A stretch of 64,000 nucleotides of DNA from Streptomyces sp. CB01201 (GTDB taxonomy: Bacteria > Actinomycetota > Actinomycetes > Streptomycetales > Streptomycetaceae): positions 62,001-126,000 of the forward strand of contig NZ_NNBJ01000005.1 of the NCBI RefSeq assembly GCF_002803085.1, read 5' to 3'. A model generated the notes under the pieces. That model saw only the letters and a program-made list of their open reading frames with translations. It did not search any database and was not told the origin of the DNA. Positions 7,876 through 16,653 of this stretch are shown in pieces (the first letter of the stretch is position 1; each line of letters opens with the position of its first letter). Position numbers and translations under genes: made by a program.

Positions 7876-9591
7876 TCAGGGCTGCGCCGGGCCCGAACCG
7901 TCGTCACCCGTACGGGACTTGGCGGCCCGGCGCAGCCGGTGGTGCCGGGCGCCGCTCTGCTCGCTGATCGCGTCGCCGACCATCGTCCGTACCGCGTCGC
8001 GCATTCCGTGCAGCGCGCCGTGCCGGGACGGTCCCGCGCCCGGGTCCTCGCGCAGTTCCTTCACCAGCGACCAGCACAGGCCGAGCATCACCACGACGAA
8101 GGGCAGGGCGACCAGGATCGTCGCCGTCTGGAGCGACTTGAGGCCACCCGCCACGAGCAGCACCGCGGCGACCGCCGCCATGAGCACGCCCCACATCACC
8201 ACCAGCCAGGTCGGCGGGTGCAGCGAGCCCCGGCTGGTGAGCGAGCCCATCACCAGGGACGCCGAGTCCGCGCTGGTGATGAAGTACGTCATCACCAGGA
8301 CCATCGCGATGTACGAGGTGACCGAGCCGATCGGCAGTGCGTCCAGCATCGCGAAGAGCGAGGCTTCGGCGCCGTCCTTCACCGCCCCGGCGAGGTCGGC
8401 CGCGCCGGTGGAGGCGATCCGGATCGCCGTGCCGCCCATGACGCAGAACCAGATCACCGTGGCGCCACTGGGCACGAGCAGCACCCCGACGAGGAACTCG
8501 CGGATCGTGCGGCCGTGCGAGATCCGGGCGATGAAGGTACCGACGAACGGCGCCCACGACAGCCACCAGGCCCAGTAGAAGATCGTCCAGGCGCCCAGCC
8601 AGTCGCGGTCGCTGAAGGCGCCGGTGCGGCTGGCCATCGGGAGCAGATCGTGCAGATAGCCGCCGATGGACGCGGGAATGGTGTCGAGGACGTACACGGT
8701 GGGGCCGAGCACGAACACGAAGACCATCAGGACGGCGGCCAGCACGATGTTGATCGTGGACAGCCACTTCACGCCCTTGTGCAGGCCCGAGAAGGCGGAC
8801 AGTACGAAGGCCGCCGAGAGCGAGGCGATGATGACGAGCTGGGTGGTCTGCGAATTGGCGACGTTCGAGGTGATGTGGAGGCCCTCGGCGACCTGGAGGG
8901 CCCCGAGGCCCAGGCTCGTCGCGGTGCCGAAGACGGTCGCGAAGACCGCCAGCAGATCGATGCACTTGCCGGGCCAGCCGTCCGCCCGGCGCGCCCCGAG
9001 CAGCGGCACGAACGCCGAGGACAGCCGGTTGCCGCGGCCCTTGCGGAAACCCGCGTAGGCCAGCGCGAGGCCGGCGATGCCGTAGATGGCCCAGGGGGTG
9101 AGCGTCCAGTGGAAGAAGGAGTACTCCAGGGCGGTGCGCGCCGCATCGCCCGTGCCGGGCTGGGCGCCGCTGGCCGGGGGCGGGCTGAGGAAGTGGGTGA
9201 GCGGTTCGCCGACGCCGTAGAACATCAGGCCGATGCCCATGCCCGCGCTGAACATCATCGCGATCCAGGCGAGGTTGGTGAACTCGGGCTCGGAGTCGTC
9301 CGCGCCCAGCCTGATCCGCCCGTACCGGCTGATCGCCAGGACCACGCACAGCACCAGGAAGGTGTCGGCGGCGACCACGAAGAGCCAGGCGAAGTTGTTC
9401 AGGACCCAGGCGAGCGCGGTCGAGGAGGCGCTGTCGAAGGAGCTCTTGCCGAGGGCCGCCCAGGCGACCGCCGCCACCACCGCGAGCACCCCGATGACGA
9501 TCACGGTGTGGTCGGGGGAGGGGTCGGGGGCCGCGGACGTCTCTCCCGGCGGGGGACCCGAGGCGGAATGATCGATCGAATCCATACTCAT
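7876..9591 (-). CDS. BCCT-family transporter (glycine betaine/choline/carnitine)
   Basis: 571 residues with about 12 hydrophobic helices. Two family hallmarks are present: the glycine-rich stretch MGIGLMFYGVGEP, which lines the cation/substrate site in BetP-type carriers, and the conserved helix FYWAWWLSWAPFVGTFIARI. A polar Pro/Ser-rich tail of about 30 residues precedes the first helix, and a charged C-terminal tail follows the last; in BetP such tails sense osmotic stress. It likely imports compatible solutes with sodium or protons at the plasma membrane. Monocistronic, divergent from glycerate kinase. The exact solute cannot be read from the sequence. Confidence 0.93.
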   Translation of the reverse strand: MSMDSIDHSASGPPPGETSAAPDPSPDHTVIVIGVLAVVAAVAWAALGKSSFDSASSTALAWVLNNFAWLFVVAADTFLVLCVVLAISRYGRIRLGADDSEPEFTNLAWIAMMFSAGMGIGLMFYGVGEPLTHFLSPPPASGAQPGTGDAARTALEYSFFHWTLTPWAIYGIAGLALAYAGFRKGRGNRLSSAFVPLLGARRADGWPGKCIDLLAVFATVFGTATSLGLGALQVAEGLHITSNVANSQTTQLVIIASLSAAFVLSAFSGLHKGVKWLSTINIVLAAVLMVFVFVLGPTVYVLDTIPASIGGYLHDLLPMASRTGAFSDRDWLGAWTIFYWAWWLSWAPFVGTFIARISHGRTIREFLVGVLLVPSGATVIWFCVMGGTAIRIASTGAADLAGAVKDGAEASLFAMLDALPIGSVTSYIAMVLVMTYFITSADSASLVMGSLTSRGSLHPPTWLVVMWGVLMAAVAAVLLVAGGLKSLQTATILVALPFVVVMLGLCWSLVKELREDPGAGPSRHGALHGMRDAVRTMVGDAISEQSGARHHRLRRAAKSRTGDDGSGPAQP

Positions 9592-9733
9592 GCCGCCCCA
9601 CTATGGTGTGGGATGTACGCATTTTGTGGGGTGGCGCGCCGTCCGCGGACCCCGGTGGCTATGGGCAGGCGCGCGCCGGGCGGATAGGGTCTCAAGCGGC
9701 GCGACTGCCTGTTCGAAAGCAAGGGATAGCAAG

Positions 9734-10888
9734 GTGACGGACGGCGCAGTTTTGGAGACCGCCCGCGTACTCGTGGCGGCGGACAAGTTCAAGGGCTCGC
9801 TCACGGCCGTAGAGGTCGCGGAGCGGGTGACGGCCGGGCTGCGGCGGGTCGTCCCGGATCTGCGGGTGGACACCCTGCCGGTCGCCGATGGCGGCGACGG
9901 CACGGTGGCGGCCGCGGTGGCGGCCGGATTCGAGCGCCGCGAGGTGCCGGTGACCGGCCCGCTCGGCACCCCGGTGACCGCGGCGTACGCGGTGCGTGAC
10001 GGCGTGGCCGTGGTCGAGATGGCGGAGGCCTCCGGGCTCCAGCACCTCCCCGAGGGCGTCTTCGCGGCGCTCACCGCCACCACGTACGGCTCCGGCGAGC
10101 TGCTGCTCGCCGCACTCGACGCGGGCGCGCGGACCGTCGTGTTCGGCGTCGGCGGCAGTGCGACGACCGACGGCGGCGCCGGCATGCTGGCCGCGCTCGG
10201 CGTCCGCTTCCTGGACGCCTCGGGCGAGCCGGTGGGCCCGGGCGGCGGCGCGCTCGCCGACCTCGTGACGGCCGACTTCTCGGGTCTCGACGCCCGCTTC
10301 AAGGACGTGGAGCTCGTCCTCGCCAGCGATGTCGACAACCCGCTGACCGGCCCGAAGGGCGCCCCGGCGATCTACGGTCCGCAGAAGGGCGCCTCGCCCG
10401 AGGACGTGGCGACCCTGGACGCGGCCCTGGCCCACTACGCCAAGGTCCTGGAGGGCCCGTTCGGCGCGAAGGCCGCCGAGGCCGCGCTGGCCCCGGGCGC
10501 CGGGGCCGCCGGTGGCATCGGCTACGGCGCGCTCGTGGCGCTTGACGCCGCCTTCCGGCCGGGCATCGAGGTCATGCTGGACGTCCTCGGCTTCGCGCCC
10601 GCGCTCGCCGGGGCCACCCTGGTCATCACGGGCGAGGGCTCGCTGGACGAGCAGACCTTGCACGGCAAGGCTCCGGCCGGCGTCGCGGCGGCGGCCCGCG
10701 CGGCCGGCATCGAGGTCGTCGCGGTGTGCGGCCGACTGCTGCTCCAGCCGGGCCAGCTCGGCGAGGCGGGCATCCGCCGCGCCTACGCGCTGACGGAACT
10801 GGAGTCCGACCCGGCCCGCTCGATGGCGAACGCGGGCCCGCTCCTGGAACAGGTCGCCGAGAACATCGCGAACGACTTCCTGCGCTAG
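9734..10888 (+). CDS. glxK: Glycerate kinase
   Basis: 384 residues, full length for the GarK/GlxK (type 1) family. Diagnostic stretches are ADKFKGSLTA near the N-terminus, LPVADGGDGTV, the glycine-rich FGVGGSATTDGGAGML and the C-terminal TGEGSLDEQT. It phosphorylates D-glycerate, feeding it into lower glycolysis. GTG at 9734 is taken as the start because it directly precedes the conserved core; a longer open frame upstream has no family similarity. A strong hairpin follows within 25 bp of the stop, so the gene is probably monocistronic. Confidence 0.93.
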   Translation: MTDGAVLETARVLVAADKFKGSLTAVEVAERVTAGLRRVVPDLRVDTLPVADGGDGTVAAAVAAGFERREVPVTGPLGTPVTAAYAVRDGVAVVEMAEASGLQHLPEGVFAALTATTYGSGELLLAALDAGARTVVFGVGGSATTDGGAGMLAALGVRFLDASGEPVGPGGGALADLVTADFSGLDARFKDVELVLASDVDNPLTGPKGAPAIYGPQKGASPEDVATLDAALAHYAKVLEGPFGAKAAEAALAPGAGAAGGIGYGALVALDAAFRPGIEVMLDVLGFAPALAGATLVITGEGSLDEQTLHGKAPAGVAAAARAAGIEVVAVCGRLLLQPGQLGEAGIRRAYALTELESDPARSMANAGPLLEQVAENIANDFLR

Positions 10889-10910
10889 CACCCGGACCGC
10901 CCGATCGCAG

Positions 10911-10940
10911 CGGCCCCCCTCGCACTCGCGAGGGGGGCCG
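10911..10940 (+). terminator. Hairpin terminator after glycerate kinase
   Basis: 12-bp perfect arms (CGGCCCCCCTCG and its complement) flank a 6-nt loop, 22 bp past the stop, followed by a short T-containing tail. It separates glxK from the exporter gene. Confidence 0.8.
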
Positions 10941-11015
10941 TTCTGTCGTTCCCTGAAGCTGCCGGCGGTGTGCATGCGCTGTCCATGCGACCGCGTGTGC
11001 GAGCCCTTTCCAGCC

Positions 11016-11035
11016 ATGAGACACTTGTGTCTCAT
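11016..11035 (+). promoter_or_regulatory. Palindromic operator upstream of the DHA2 exporter
   Basis: Perfect inverted repeat ATGAGACAC, TT, GTGTCTCAT, ending 18 bp before the ATG at 11054. A possible -10 element GATACT lies at 11038-11043. The size and symmetry are those of a TetR-type repressor site. No TetR gene is adjacent. Confidence 0.7.
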
Positions 11036-11053
11036 TCGATACTGGAGTGTTTC

Positions 11054-12589
11054 ATGACGTCGCCCCTCGGCACGCCGGCCCTCGACCCCCGGCGCTGGCT
11101 CGTCCTCGCGATCCTGTCCGGCAGCCTGCTGCTCATCGCGATGGACACCACGATCCTCAACGTCGCCTTCCCCTCCCTGGTGAGCGACCTCCAGCCCAGC
11201 TCCGTACAGCAGCTGTGGATCATCGACGTGTACGCGCTCGCGCTCTCGGGCCTCCTGGTGACGGCCGGCGCGCTCGGCGACCGCTGGGGGCGCAAGCGAC
11301 TCCTGCTCACCGGCTTCGCGATCTTCGCGCTCGCCTCGTTGATGGCGGTCTTCGCGACCGCGGCCTGGCAGGTCATCGCCGCCCGCGCGCTGCTCGGCGT
11401 CGGTGGCGCGGCGATCATGCCGTCCACCCTGTCGATCCTGCGCGACGTCTTCACCGACGCCCGTGAGCGCGCCCTCGCCTACGCGGTGTGGGCGGCGGTC
11501 TTCGGCGGCGGCATGGCACTGGGCCCGGTGGTCGGCGGGCTGCTCGTGGAGCAGAACGGCTGGCAGTCCGCGTTCCTGATCAACATCCCGGTCGCCCTGG
11601 TGATCATCGCGTTCGGCGCCTGGATCCTGCCCGAGTCGCGTCAGCCCCGCGAGGGCCGCTGGGACTGGTGGGGCGTGGGCCAGTCCGTCGTCGGCATGCT
11701 CGCCCTGGCCGGCGGCATCAAGCAGCTCGGCAAGGGCGGCCCCGCCGACCCCGTCGCCTGGGTGCTGCTGGTGGTGGCGGCCGTCGCGCTGACCGTGTTC
11801 GTCCGCCGCCAGCTGCGCCTGGCCCAGCCGCTCTTCCACGTACGGCTCTTCACCAACCGTTCCTTCAGCATCGCCGCCGCCTCGATCTTCCTCGGGATGA
11901 TCGCGCTCGGCTCGGCGCTGTTCCTGGTCACCCAGTGGTTCCAGTACGGCCAGGGCTACAGCCCCCTGGAGGCCGGGGTACGGCTGCTTCCGGCGCCGCT
12001 GGGCCTGGTCGTCACCTCGCTGGTGACCCCGGCCCTGATGCACCGGCTGCCGATCCGGCACGTCATCGGCGGCGGGCTGCTCCTGATGACCGCGGGGCTC
12101 GCCCTGCCGTGGCTGTTCCAGCAGTCCGGTCCGCTGGCCTACCCCGGCGTCGCCGTGGCGCTCGGCGTACTCGGCTGTGGCGTCGGCATCGCGACCACGG
12201 CGGCCTCGGTGACGCTGATGGCCTCCGCGCCCAAGGAGCACGTCAGCGGTGCGGCCGCGGTCGAGGAGACCTGCTACGAGTTGGGCGCGGCCATGGGCGT
12301 CGCCATCCTCGGCAGCATCGCGGCGGCCCTGTACCGGGCCAAGCTGCCCGAGCTCGGCCTGGACGGGGCCGCGACCGCGTCCGTACACGACTCGGTCGGC
12401 GAGGCGGCCCACGTGGCCTCCTCGCTCGGCGGCCCGGCCGGGGCGCTGCTCCTGGAGAAGGCCTCGGCGGCCTTCACCGCGGGCATGACCCCGACCTTCC
12501 TGCTGGCCTCTGCGCTGCCGCTGGCCGCCGCGGTCCTCGCCTGGGCGAAGATCCCGGCCGACCTCCGCCCGACGGAGAACGCGCACTGA
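11054..12589 (+). CDS. MFS exporter, DHA2 (EmrB/QacA) family
   Basis: 511 residues with about 14 predicted membrane helices, the number typical of the drug:H+ antiporter-2 group. Motif A-like GALGDRWGRKRL lies between helices 2 and 3, and DTTILNVAFP, a DHA2 signature, is in helix 1. It likely expels a toxic compound in exchange for protons. ATG at 11054 has TGGAG 6 nt upstream, which places the start downstream of the palindrome at 11016-11035. That arrangement suggests drug-induced derepression (inference). Substrate unknown. Confidence 0.92.
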   Translation: MTSPLGTPALDPRRWLVLAILSGSLLLIAMDTTILNVAFPSLVSDLQPSSVQQLWIIDVYALALSGLLVTAGALGDRWGRKRLLLTGFAIFALASLMAVFATAAWQVIAARALLGVGGAAIMPSTLSILRDVFTDARERALAYAVWAAVFGGGMALGPVVGGLLVEQNGWQSAFLINIPVALVIIAFGAWILPESRQPREGRWDWWGVGQSVVGMLALAGGIKQLGKGGPADPVAWVLLVVAAVALTVFVRRQLRLAQPLFHVRLFTNRSFSIAAASIFLGMIALGSALFLVTQWFQYGQGYSPLEAGVRLLPAPLGLVVTSLVTPALMHRLPIRHVIGGGLLLMTAGLALPWLFQQSGPLAYPGVAVALGVLGCGVGIATTAASVTLMASAPKEHVSGAAAVEETCYELGAAMGVAILGSIAAALYRAKLPELGLDGAATASVHDSVGEAAHVASSLGGPAGALLLEKASAAFTAGMTPTFLLASALPLAAAVLAWAKIPADLRPTENAH

Positions 12590-12608
12590 CCCCGGGGGTC
12601 TGCCCACC

Positions 12609-12637
12609 CTCCCCTAAGCTCTTAATGAGCAGGGGGG
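12609..12637 (+). terminator. Streptomyces-type intergenic hairpin after the exporter
   Basis: CCCCT and AGCTC arms pair with GAGC and AGGGG around a TTAAT loop, 20 bp after the exporter stop. This looks like a hairpin I recall as common between Streptomyces genes. It probably terminates the exporter transcript. Confidence 0.6.
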
Positions 12638-12674
12638 ACCCCCGTCCCGTGCGGCGGGTTGGATGAGCTGAGCC

Positions 12675-12770
12675 CTGGGGCTGCGCCCCAGACCCGGGGC
12701 GGGGGCTCCGCCCCCTGCACCCCCGTTCGCGCCTGAACGGCGCTCGTCCTCAATCGCCGGACGGGCTGAA
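12675..12770. repeat. Genus-type intergenic repeat block
   Basis: Two small hairpins (CTGGGG/CCCCAG at 12675-12691 and GGGGG/CCCCC at 12701-12715) are followed by a stretch reading CGTCCTCAATCGCCGGACGG. Such elements recur between genes in many Streptomyces genomes (from memory). No gene is visible here. Confidence 0.6.
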
Positions 12771-12802
12771 GATGCCTGCACTGCCCAGCACCGAATCCTT
12801 CA

Positions 12803-13112
12803 GGGGCGCGGGGGACTGCGCGACCAGCCACCCGCGGTCCGCGGCCGGCGTCGGGTTTTTGGGGGCGCGGGGAACGGCGCGAGCAACCACGCACGGTGCG
12901 AGGCCGAAAGCGGGGTTGGGGGCGCGGGGAACTGCGCGAGCAACCACGCATGGTGCGAGGCCGAAAGTGGGGTTGGGGGCGCGGGGAACTGCGCGACCAG
13001 CCACCCGCGGTCCGCTGCCGACGTCGGGTTTTTGGGGGCGCGGGGAACGGCGCGAGCAACCACGCACGGTGCGAGGTCGAAAGCGGGGTTGGGGGCGCGG
13101 GGAACTGCGCGA
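12803..13112. repeat. Six-copy array of the GGGGCGCGGGGAACTGCGCGA element
   Basis: The core begins near 12803, 12861, 12918, 12975, 13034 and 13091, a period of 57-59 bp. Each core holds GCGC arms around GGGGAACT. The spacers alternate between two types, one containing CACGCACGGTGCGAGG and one CCACCCGCGGTCCG. Frames crossing the array are open on both strands, but only because of the repeat; the translations are repetitive and basic, so I see no gene. The stretch 12590-13235 holds only this and neighbouring hairpins. Confidence 0.9.
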
Positions 13113-13183
13113 ACGGCCCTCACGGCACGCGCAGCCGAGTAAGCAGCCCGGCAAGCACCCCGCCCCGCAGGTTGAGGGCACGA

Positions 13184-13219
13184 AAAGGGGCCCCGGGTTC
13201 GAGAACCCGGGGCCCCTTT
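13184..13219. terminator. Strong hairpin terminator after pssA
   Basis: 17-bp perfect arms centred on GA, with A-run and T-run edges on both sides, lie 16 bp past the pssA stop (minus strand). It can act in both directions. Confidence 0.85.
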
Positions 13220-13235
13220 CCAGCGCCGTGAGGAA

Positions 13236-14090
13236 CTAGGGCAGCTGCGCCGCCCGCGCCTCGCGGCGGTTGTCGCGGAAGCTGTTCACCCGGCGGGCCG
13301 TCGCGAAGAGGGGGATCGTGGCGGCCAGGACGATCTGGAGCGCACAGCCGGTCTGGAGCAGCGCCTGACCGCCGGGCGCGTCGAACGCCCATGCCGCGAG
13401 CAGACCCATCGCCCCGATGATCCAGCTGAGCATCGCCACCGCGAGGATGCCCCGCGGCTTCGGGTACTCGACCCGGCTCACCATCAGCCAGGCGACCCCG
13501 ATGACGGCGAGCAGCGTCGGAACGAACGGCAGCTCAAGCAGGACGATCGAGACGACCGTGAGCGCGCCGAACGGGCTCGGCATGCCCTGGAACATGCCGT
13601 CCTTCATCGTCACGCACGAGAAGCGCGCGAGTCTCAGCACCACGGCGAGCAGCACCGTGATCGCCGCGACCGCGGCGACCCGCTGGTGGGCGTCGTCCGC
13701 GACCATGCCGTACACGAGCACGAAATAGGCCGGGGCGAGCCCGAAGCTGATGAGGTCCGAGAGGTTGTCCAGCTCGGCACCCATCGGGGAGCTGCGCAGC
13801 TTGCGCGCGACCAGACCGTCACAGAGGTCGAAGATCGCGGCCAGCAGCATCAGGATCACGGCGGTCGCGGCGGAGTGCCGCGCCATGCCGGTCTCCTGGC
13901 TGCCGGAGAGGTGCGGGATGAGGATGCCGGTGGTGGTGAAGTACACCGCCATGAAGCCGCACGTGGCGTTGCCCAGTGTGAGGGTGTCCGCTATCGACAG
14001 CCTCAGTGAGAGCGGCATGTCCTCGACGTCGTCCTCGGACTCCGCCTCGGGGACCCAGCCGGCCTGCGTCTCGGGATCAATCACGGTCAA
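13236..14090 (-). CDS. pssA: CDP-diacylglycerol--serine O-phosphatidyltransferase
   Basis: 284 residues. The CDP-alcohol phosphatidyltransferase signature is complete: D-x2-D-G-x2-A-R, then G and two further aspartates (DLCDGLVAR followed by MGAELDNLSD). Several membrane helices follow. It makes phosphatidylserine from CDP-diacylglycerol and serine in the plasma membrane. The best start is TTG at 14090: GGGGGTGA at 14097-14104 lies 6 nt away, and the start falls inside the end of psd, giving coupled translation. The next gene in the pathway (psd) is upstream in the same operon. Confidence 0.95.
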   Translation of the reverse strand: MTVIDPETQAGWVPEAESEDDVEDMPLSLRLSIADTLTLGNATCGFMAVYFTTTGILIPHLSGSQETGMARHSAATAVILMLLAAIFDLCDGLVARKLRSSPMGAELDNLSDLISFGLAPAYFVLVYGMVADDAHQRVAAVAAITVLLAVVLRLARFSCVTMKDGMFQGMPSPFGALTVVSIVLLELPFVPTLLAVIGVAWLMVSRVEYPKPRGILAVAMLSWIIGAMGLLAAWAFDAPGGQALLQTGCALQIVLAATIPLFATARRVNSFRDNRREARAAQLP

Positions 14091-14733
14091 TTCGAGTCAC
14101 CCCCGCCGTGGTCGCCTGACCGACCTCGACCGCGACCTCGACACCCTCGGGGAGGTAGATGTCGACCCGCGAGCCGAAGCGGATGAGGCCGATGCGCTCG
14201 CCCTGCTCCACCTTGGTGCCCTGGGGGATGTACGGCACGATGCGGCGCGCGACCGCGCCGGCGATCTGGATCATCTCGATGTCACCGAGCTCGGTGTCGA
14301 AGTGCCAGACGACGCGCTCGTTGTTCTCGCTCTCCTTGTTGAACGCCGGAACGAAGCCACCGGGGATGTGCTCCACCGAAGTCACCGTGCCCGCGAGGGG
14401 CGCACGGTTGACGTGGACGTTCAACGGGCTCATGAAGATCGCGACGCGGGTACGCCCGTCCTTCCACGGCATGATGCTCTGCACCACACCGTCGGCGGGG
14501 GAGATGACCCGCCCCTGCGTGATCTCACGCTCGGGGTCGCGGAAGAACCACAGCATGCCCGCCGCGAGAGCGGTGGTGGGCACGGCCACGATCGCGGCGC
14601 CCTTGGAGCGGCGCGAGCGGGCCAGGCTGAGGGCTGCGGTGGCGACGGTCGGCAGAAGCCACGGCGATGCTCCGCGAGCAAGGCGTCCCTTGAGGAAGCC
14701 GTCGCGTGGTGCAGAGGTTTGGCTGTGGGGCAT
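14077..14733 (-). CDS. psd: Phosphatidylserine decarboxylase proenzyme
   Basis: 218 residues, the short form seen in actinobacteria. The self-cleavage site is Gly187-Ser188 (IRFGSRVD); cleavage converts the serine to the pyruvoyl cofactor. One hydrophobic segment near residues 46-64 anchors it at the membrane. FRDPER and the histidine-containing MSPLNVHVNR stretch are family landmarks. It turns phosphatidylserine into phosphatidylethanolamine. The ATG at 14733 has GAAGG 6 nt upstream. The last 14 bp overlap the pssA start. Confidence 0.95.
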   Translation of the reverse strand: MPHSQTSAPRDGFLKGRLARGASPWLLPTVATAALSLARSRRSKGAAIVAVPTTALAAGMLWFFRDPEREITQGRVISPADGVVQSIMPWKDGRTRVAIFMSPLNVHVNRAPLAGTVTSVEHIPGGFVPAFNKESENNERVVWHFDTELGDIEMIQIAGAVARRIVPYIPQGTKVEQGERIGLIRFGSRVDIYLPEGVEVAVEVGQATTAGVTRIDRD

Positions 14734-14906
14734 GGATGACCTTCGTAGCGGATGATGCCGCGCTGGCAACGGGGGACGGCGGCAGGTTTACCGGCGATGG
14801 TATCGGTTGCGAGCCGCAACTGGGCAAGCCAGAAGCCGAGTCGGCGGCCGGAAGGCGATGACAGGGTGTGATGTTCTTCGCGGCCATACCGACTCAAAAG
14901 CGACAA

Positions 14907-16121
14907 TCAACCCTGGAACCGGTACTCCTCAAGAAGTCGGCGTCCAATGATCATTTTCTGGATCTCGGCGGTACCTTCACCGATGAGCAGCATCGGCGCC
15001 TCGCGGTACAGGCGCTCGATCTCGTACTCCTTGGAGAAGCCGTAACCGCCGTGAATGCGGAACGCGTCTTCCACCACCTCCTTGCAGTACTCGGAGGCGA
15101 GATACTTCGCCATCCCCGCTTCGAGGTCGTTTCGTTCCCCGGAGTCCTTTTTGCGTGCTGCGTTCACCATCATCGCATGCGCCGCTTCGACCTTGGTAGC
15201 CATTTCGGCGAGCTTGAACTGGATCGCCTGGTGCTGGGCGATCGGCTTTCCGAAAGTGTGCCTTTGCTGGGCATAGGAGACACCCAGCTCAAATGCACGC
15301 TGAGCGACTCCGCAGCCACGTGCCGCGACGTTGACCCGGCCGACCTCGACGCCGTCCATCATTTGGTAAAACCCTCGGCCGGTGGTCCCGCCGAGCACGC
15401 GATTGGCCGGAATTCGCAGGCCGTCCATGACCAGTTCGGTGGTATCGACACCCTTGTATCCCATTTTGTCGATCTTGCCGGGAATCGTCAGGCCCGGCCG
15501 GACCTCGCCGAAGCCCGGCTCCTTCTCCACCAGGAAGGTCGTCATCGACTTGTGGGGTGCGGCGGCCACCTCGGAAGGGGAGTGTCCTTCGTCACTCCGG
15601 CACAGAACGGCCACCAGTGATGACGTTCCGCCATTGGTCAGCCACATCTTCTGGCCGTTCAGGACGTACTCGTCACCGTCCTTGACGCCCTTCGACGTGA
15701 TCGCCGACACATCCGAACCGAGCGCCGGCTCCGACATCGAGAACGCGCCGCGCACCTCGCCGAGCGCCATGCGCGGCAGGAAGGTGTCCTTCTGCTCCTG
15801 GGTGCCGTGCTGCTTCAGCATGTACGCCACGATGAAATGCGTGTTGATGATGCCGGACACCGACATCCAGCCACGCGCTATTTCCTCCACGCACAGGGCG
15901 TAGGTGAGCAGCGACTCCCCGAGACCGCCGTACTCCTCGGGAATCATCAGGCCGAACAGGCCCAACTCCTTGAGTCCCTCGACGATCCGTGTCGGGTACT
16001 CGTCCTTGTGCTCCAGCTCGGTCGCGACCGGAATGATCTCCTTGTCGACGAAGTCCCTCACGGTGGAAAGGATTTCCTGCTGGACGTCGGTCAGACCGGC
16101 GGTCTGCGCGAGACGGGCCAT
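14907..16121 (-). CDS. Acyl-CoA dehydrogenase, probable methylsuccinyl-CoA dehydrogenase of the ethylmalonyl-CoA pathway
   Basis: 404 residues with the three-domain acyl-CoA dehydrogenase layout. FAD/substrate segments MSEPALGSD and GQKMWLTNGG are present, and the catalytic glutamate is expected in IGEGTAEIQ near the C-terminus. It is the last gene of the ccr operon, starting 2 bp after the MaoC gene. By position it should oxidise (2S)-methylsuccinyl-CoA to mesaconyl-CoA. It is about 400 residues long, whereas the characterised proteobacterial enzyme is, from memory, roughly 550, so the specific role rests on context. Confidence 0.88.
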   Translation of the reverse strand: MARLAQTAGLTDVQQEILSTVRDFVDKEIIPVATELEHKDEYPTRIVEGLKELGLFGLMIPEEYGGLGESLLTYALCVEEIARGWMSVSGIINTHFIVAYMLKQHGTQEQKDTFLPRMALGEVRGAFSMSEPALGSDVSAITSKGVKDGDEYVLNGQKMWLTNGGTSSLVAVLCRSDEGHSPSEVAAAPHKSMTTFLVEKEPGFGEVRPGLTIPGKIDKMGYKGVDTTELVMDGLRIPANRVLGGTTGRGFYQMMDGVEVGRVNVAARGCGVAQRAFELGVSYAQQRHTFGKPIAQHQAIQFKLAEMATKVEAAHAMMVNAARKKDSGERNDLEAGMAKYLASEYCKEVVEDAFRIHGGYGFSKEYEIERLYREAPMLLIGEGTAEIQKMIIGRRLLEEYRFQG

Positions 16122-16123
16122 GG

Positions 16124-16648
16124 CTACTTCTCCGTCTTCTTGGCGGGCTCGACGAGCTGGGGCCGGCCGGGCTGCTCGCCGCCGCGCTCCTTGATGTACG
16201 TCTCGGTCGGCACCATCACCTTGCGCCGGAAGACGCAGACCAGGGTGCCGTCCTGCTTGTAGCCCTTGGTCTCGACATGGACGATTCCGCGGTCGTTCTT
16301 CGACTTCGAGGGCGTCTTGTCGAGGACCGTCGTCTCGCCGTAGATGGTGTCGCCGTGGAAGGTCGGCGCCACGTGCCGCAGCGACTCGATCTCCAGGTTG
16401 GCGATCGCCTTGCCGGAGACGTCCGGCACGCTCATGCCGAGCAGCAGCGAGTAGATGTAGTTGCCCACCACGACGTTCTTGCCGAAGTCGGTCGTGTTCT
16501 CGGCGTAGTTGGCGTCCAAGTGCAGCGGATGGTGGTTCATGGTGAGCAGACAGAACAGGTGGTCGTCGTACTCGGTGACCGTCTTTCCGGGCCAGTGCTT
16601 GTAGACGGCGCCGACTTCGAACTCTTCATAGGTGCGGCCGAACTGCAT
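16124..16648 (-). CDS. MaoC-like dehydratase, probable mesaconyl-CoA hydratase
   Basis: 174 residues with one hot-dog fold. Conserved positions include NHHPLHLD near residue 45 and GNYIYSLLLGM. MaoC hydratases add water across enoyl-CoA double bonds. In this operon the expected reaction is mesaconyl-CoA to beta-methylmalyl-CoA. The characterised hydratase of this pathway is, as I recall, about twice as long (a double hot-dog), so this single-domain version would act as a dimer. The start at 16648 follows the lyase stop by 5 bp, with GGAGG spanning the end of the lyase gene. A short polar tail ends VEPAKKTEK. Confidence 0.85.
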   Translation of the reverse strand: MQFGRTYEEFEVGAVYKHWPGKTVTEYDDHLFCLLTMNHHPLHLDANYAENTTDFGKNVVVGNYIYSLLLGMSVPDVSGKAIANLEIESLRHVAPTFHGDTIYGETTVLDKTPSKSKNDRGIVHVETKGYKQDGTLVCVFRRKVMVPTETYIKERGGEQPGRPQLVEPAKKTEK

Positions 16649-16653
16649 GGTGC

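Noticed and set aside
9692..12607. Nearly 3-kb minus-strand open frame opposite glycerate kinase and the exporter
   Set aside because: It is the antisense shadow of two well-supported genes and crosses their strong intergenic terminator; the product is low-complexity.
12803..13112. CRISPR array, suggested by regular repeats of 57-59 bp
   Set aside because: The spacers are themselves repeated (two types), the repeat core is a genus-wide intergenic element, and there are no cas genes.
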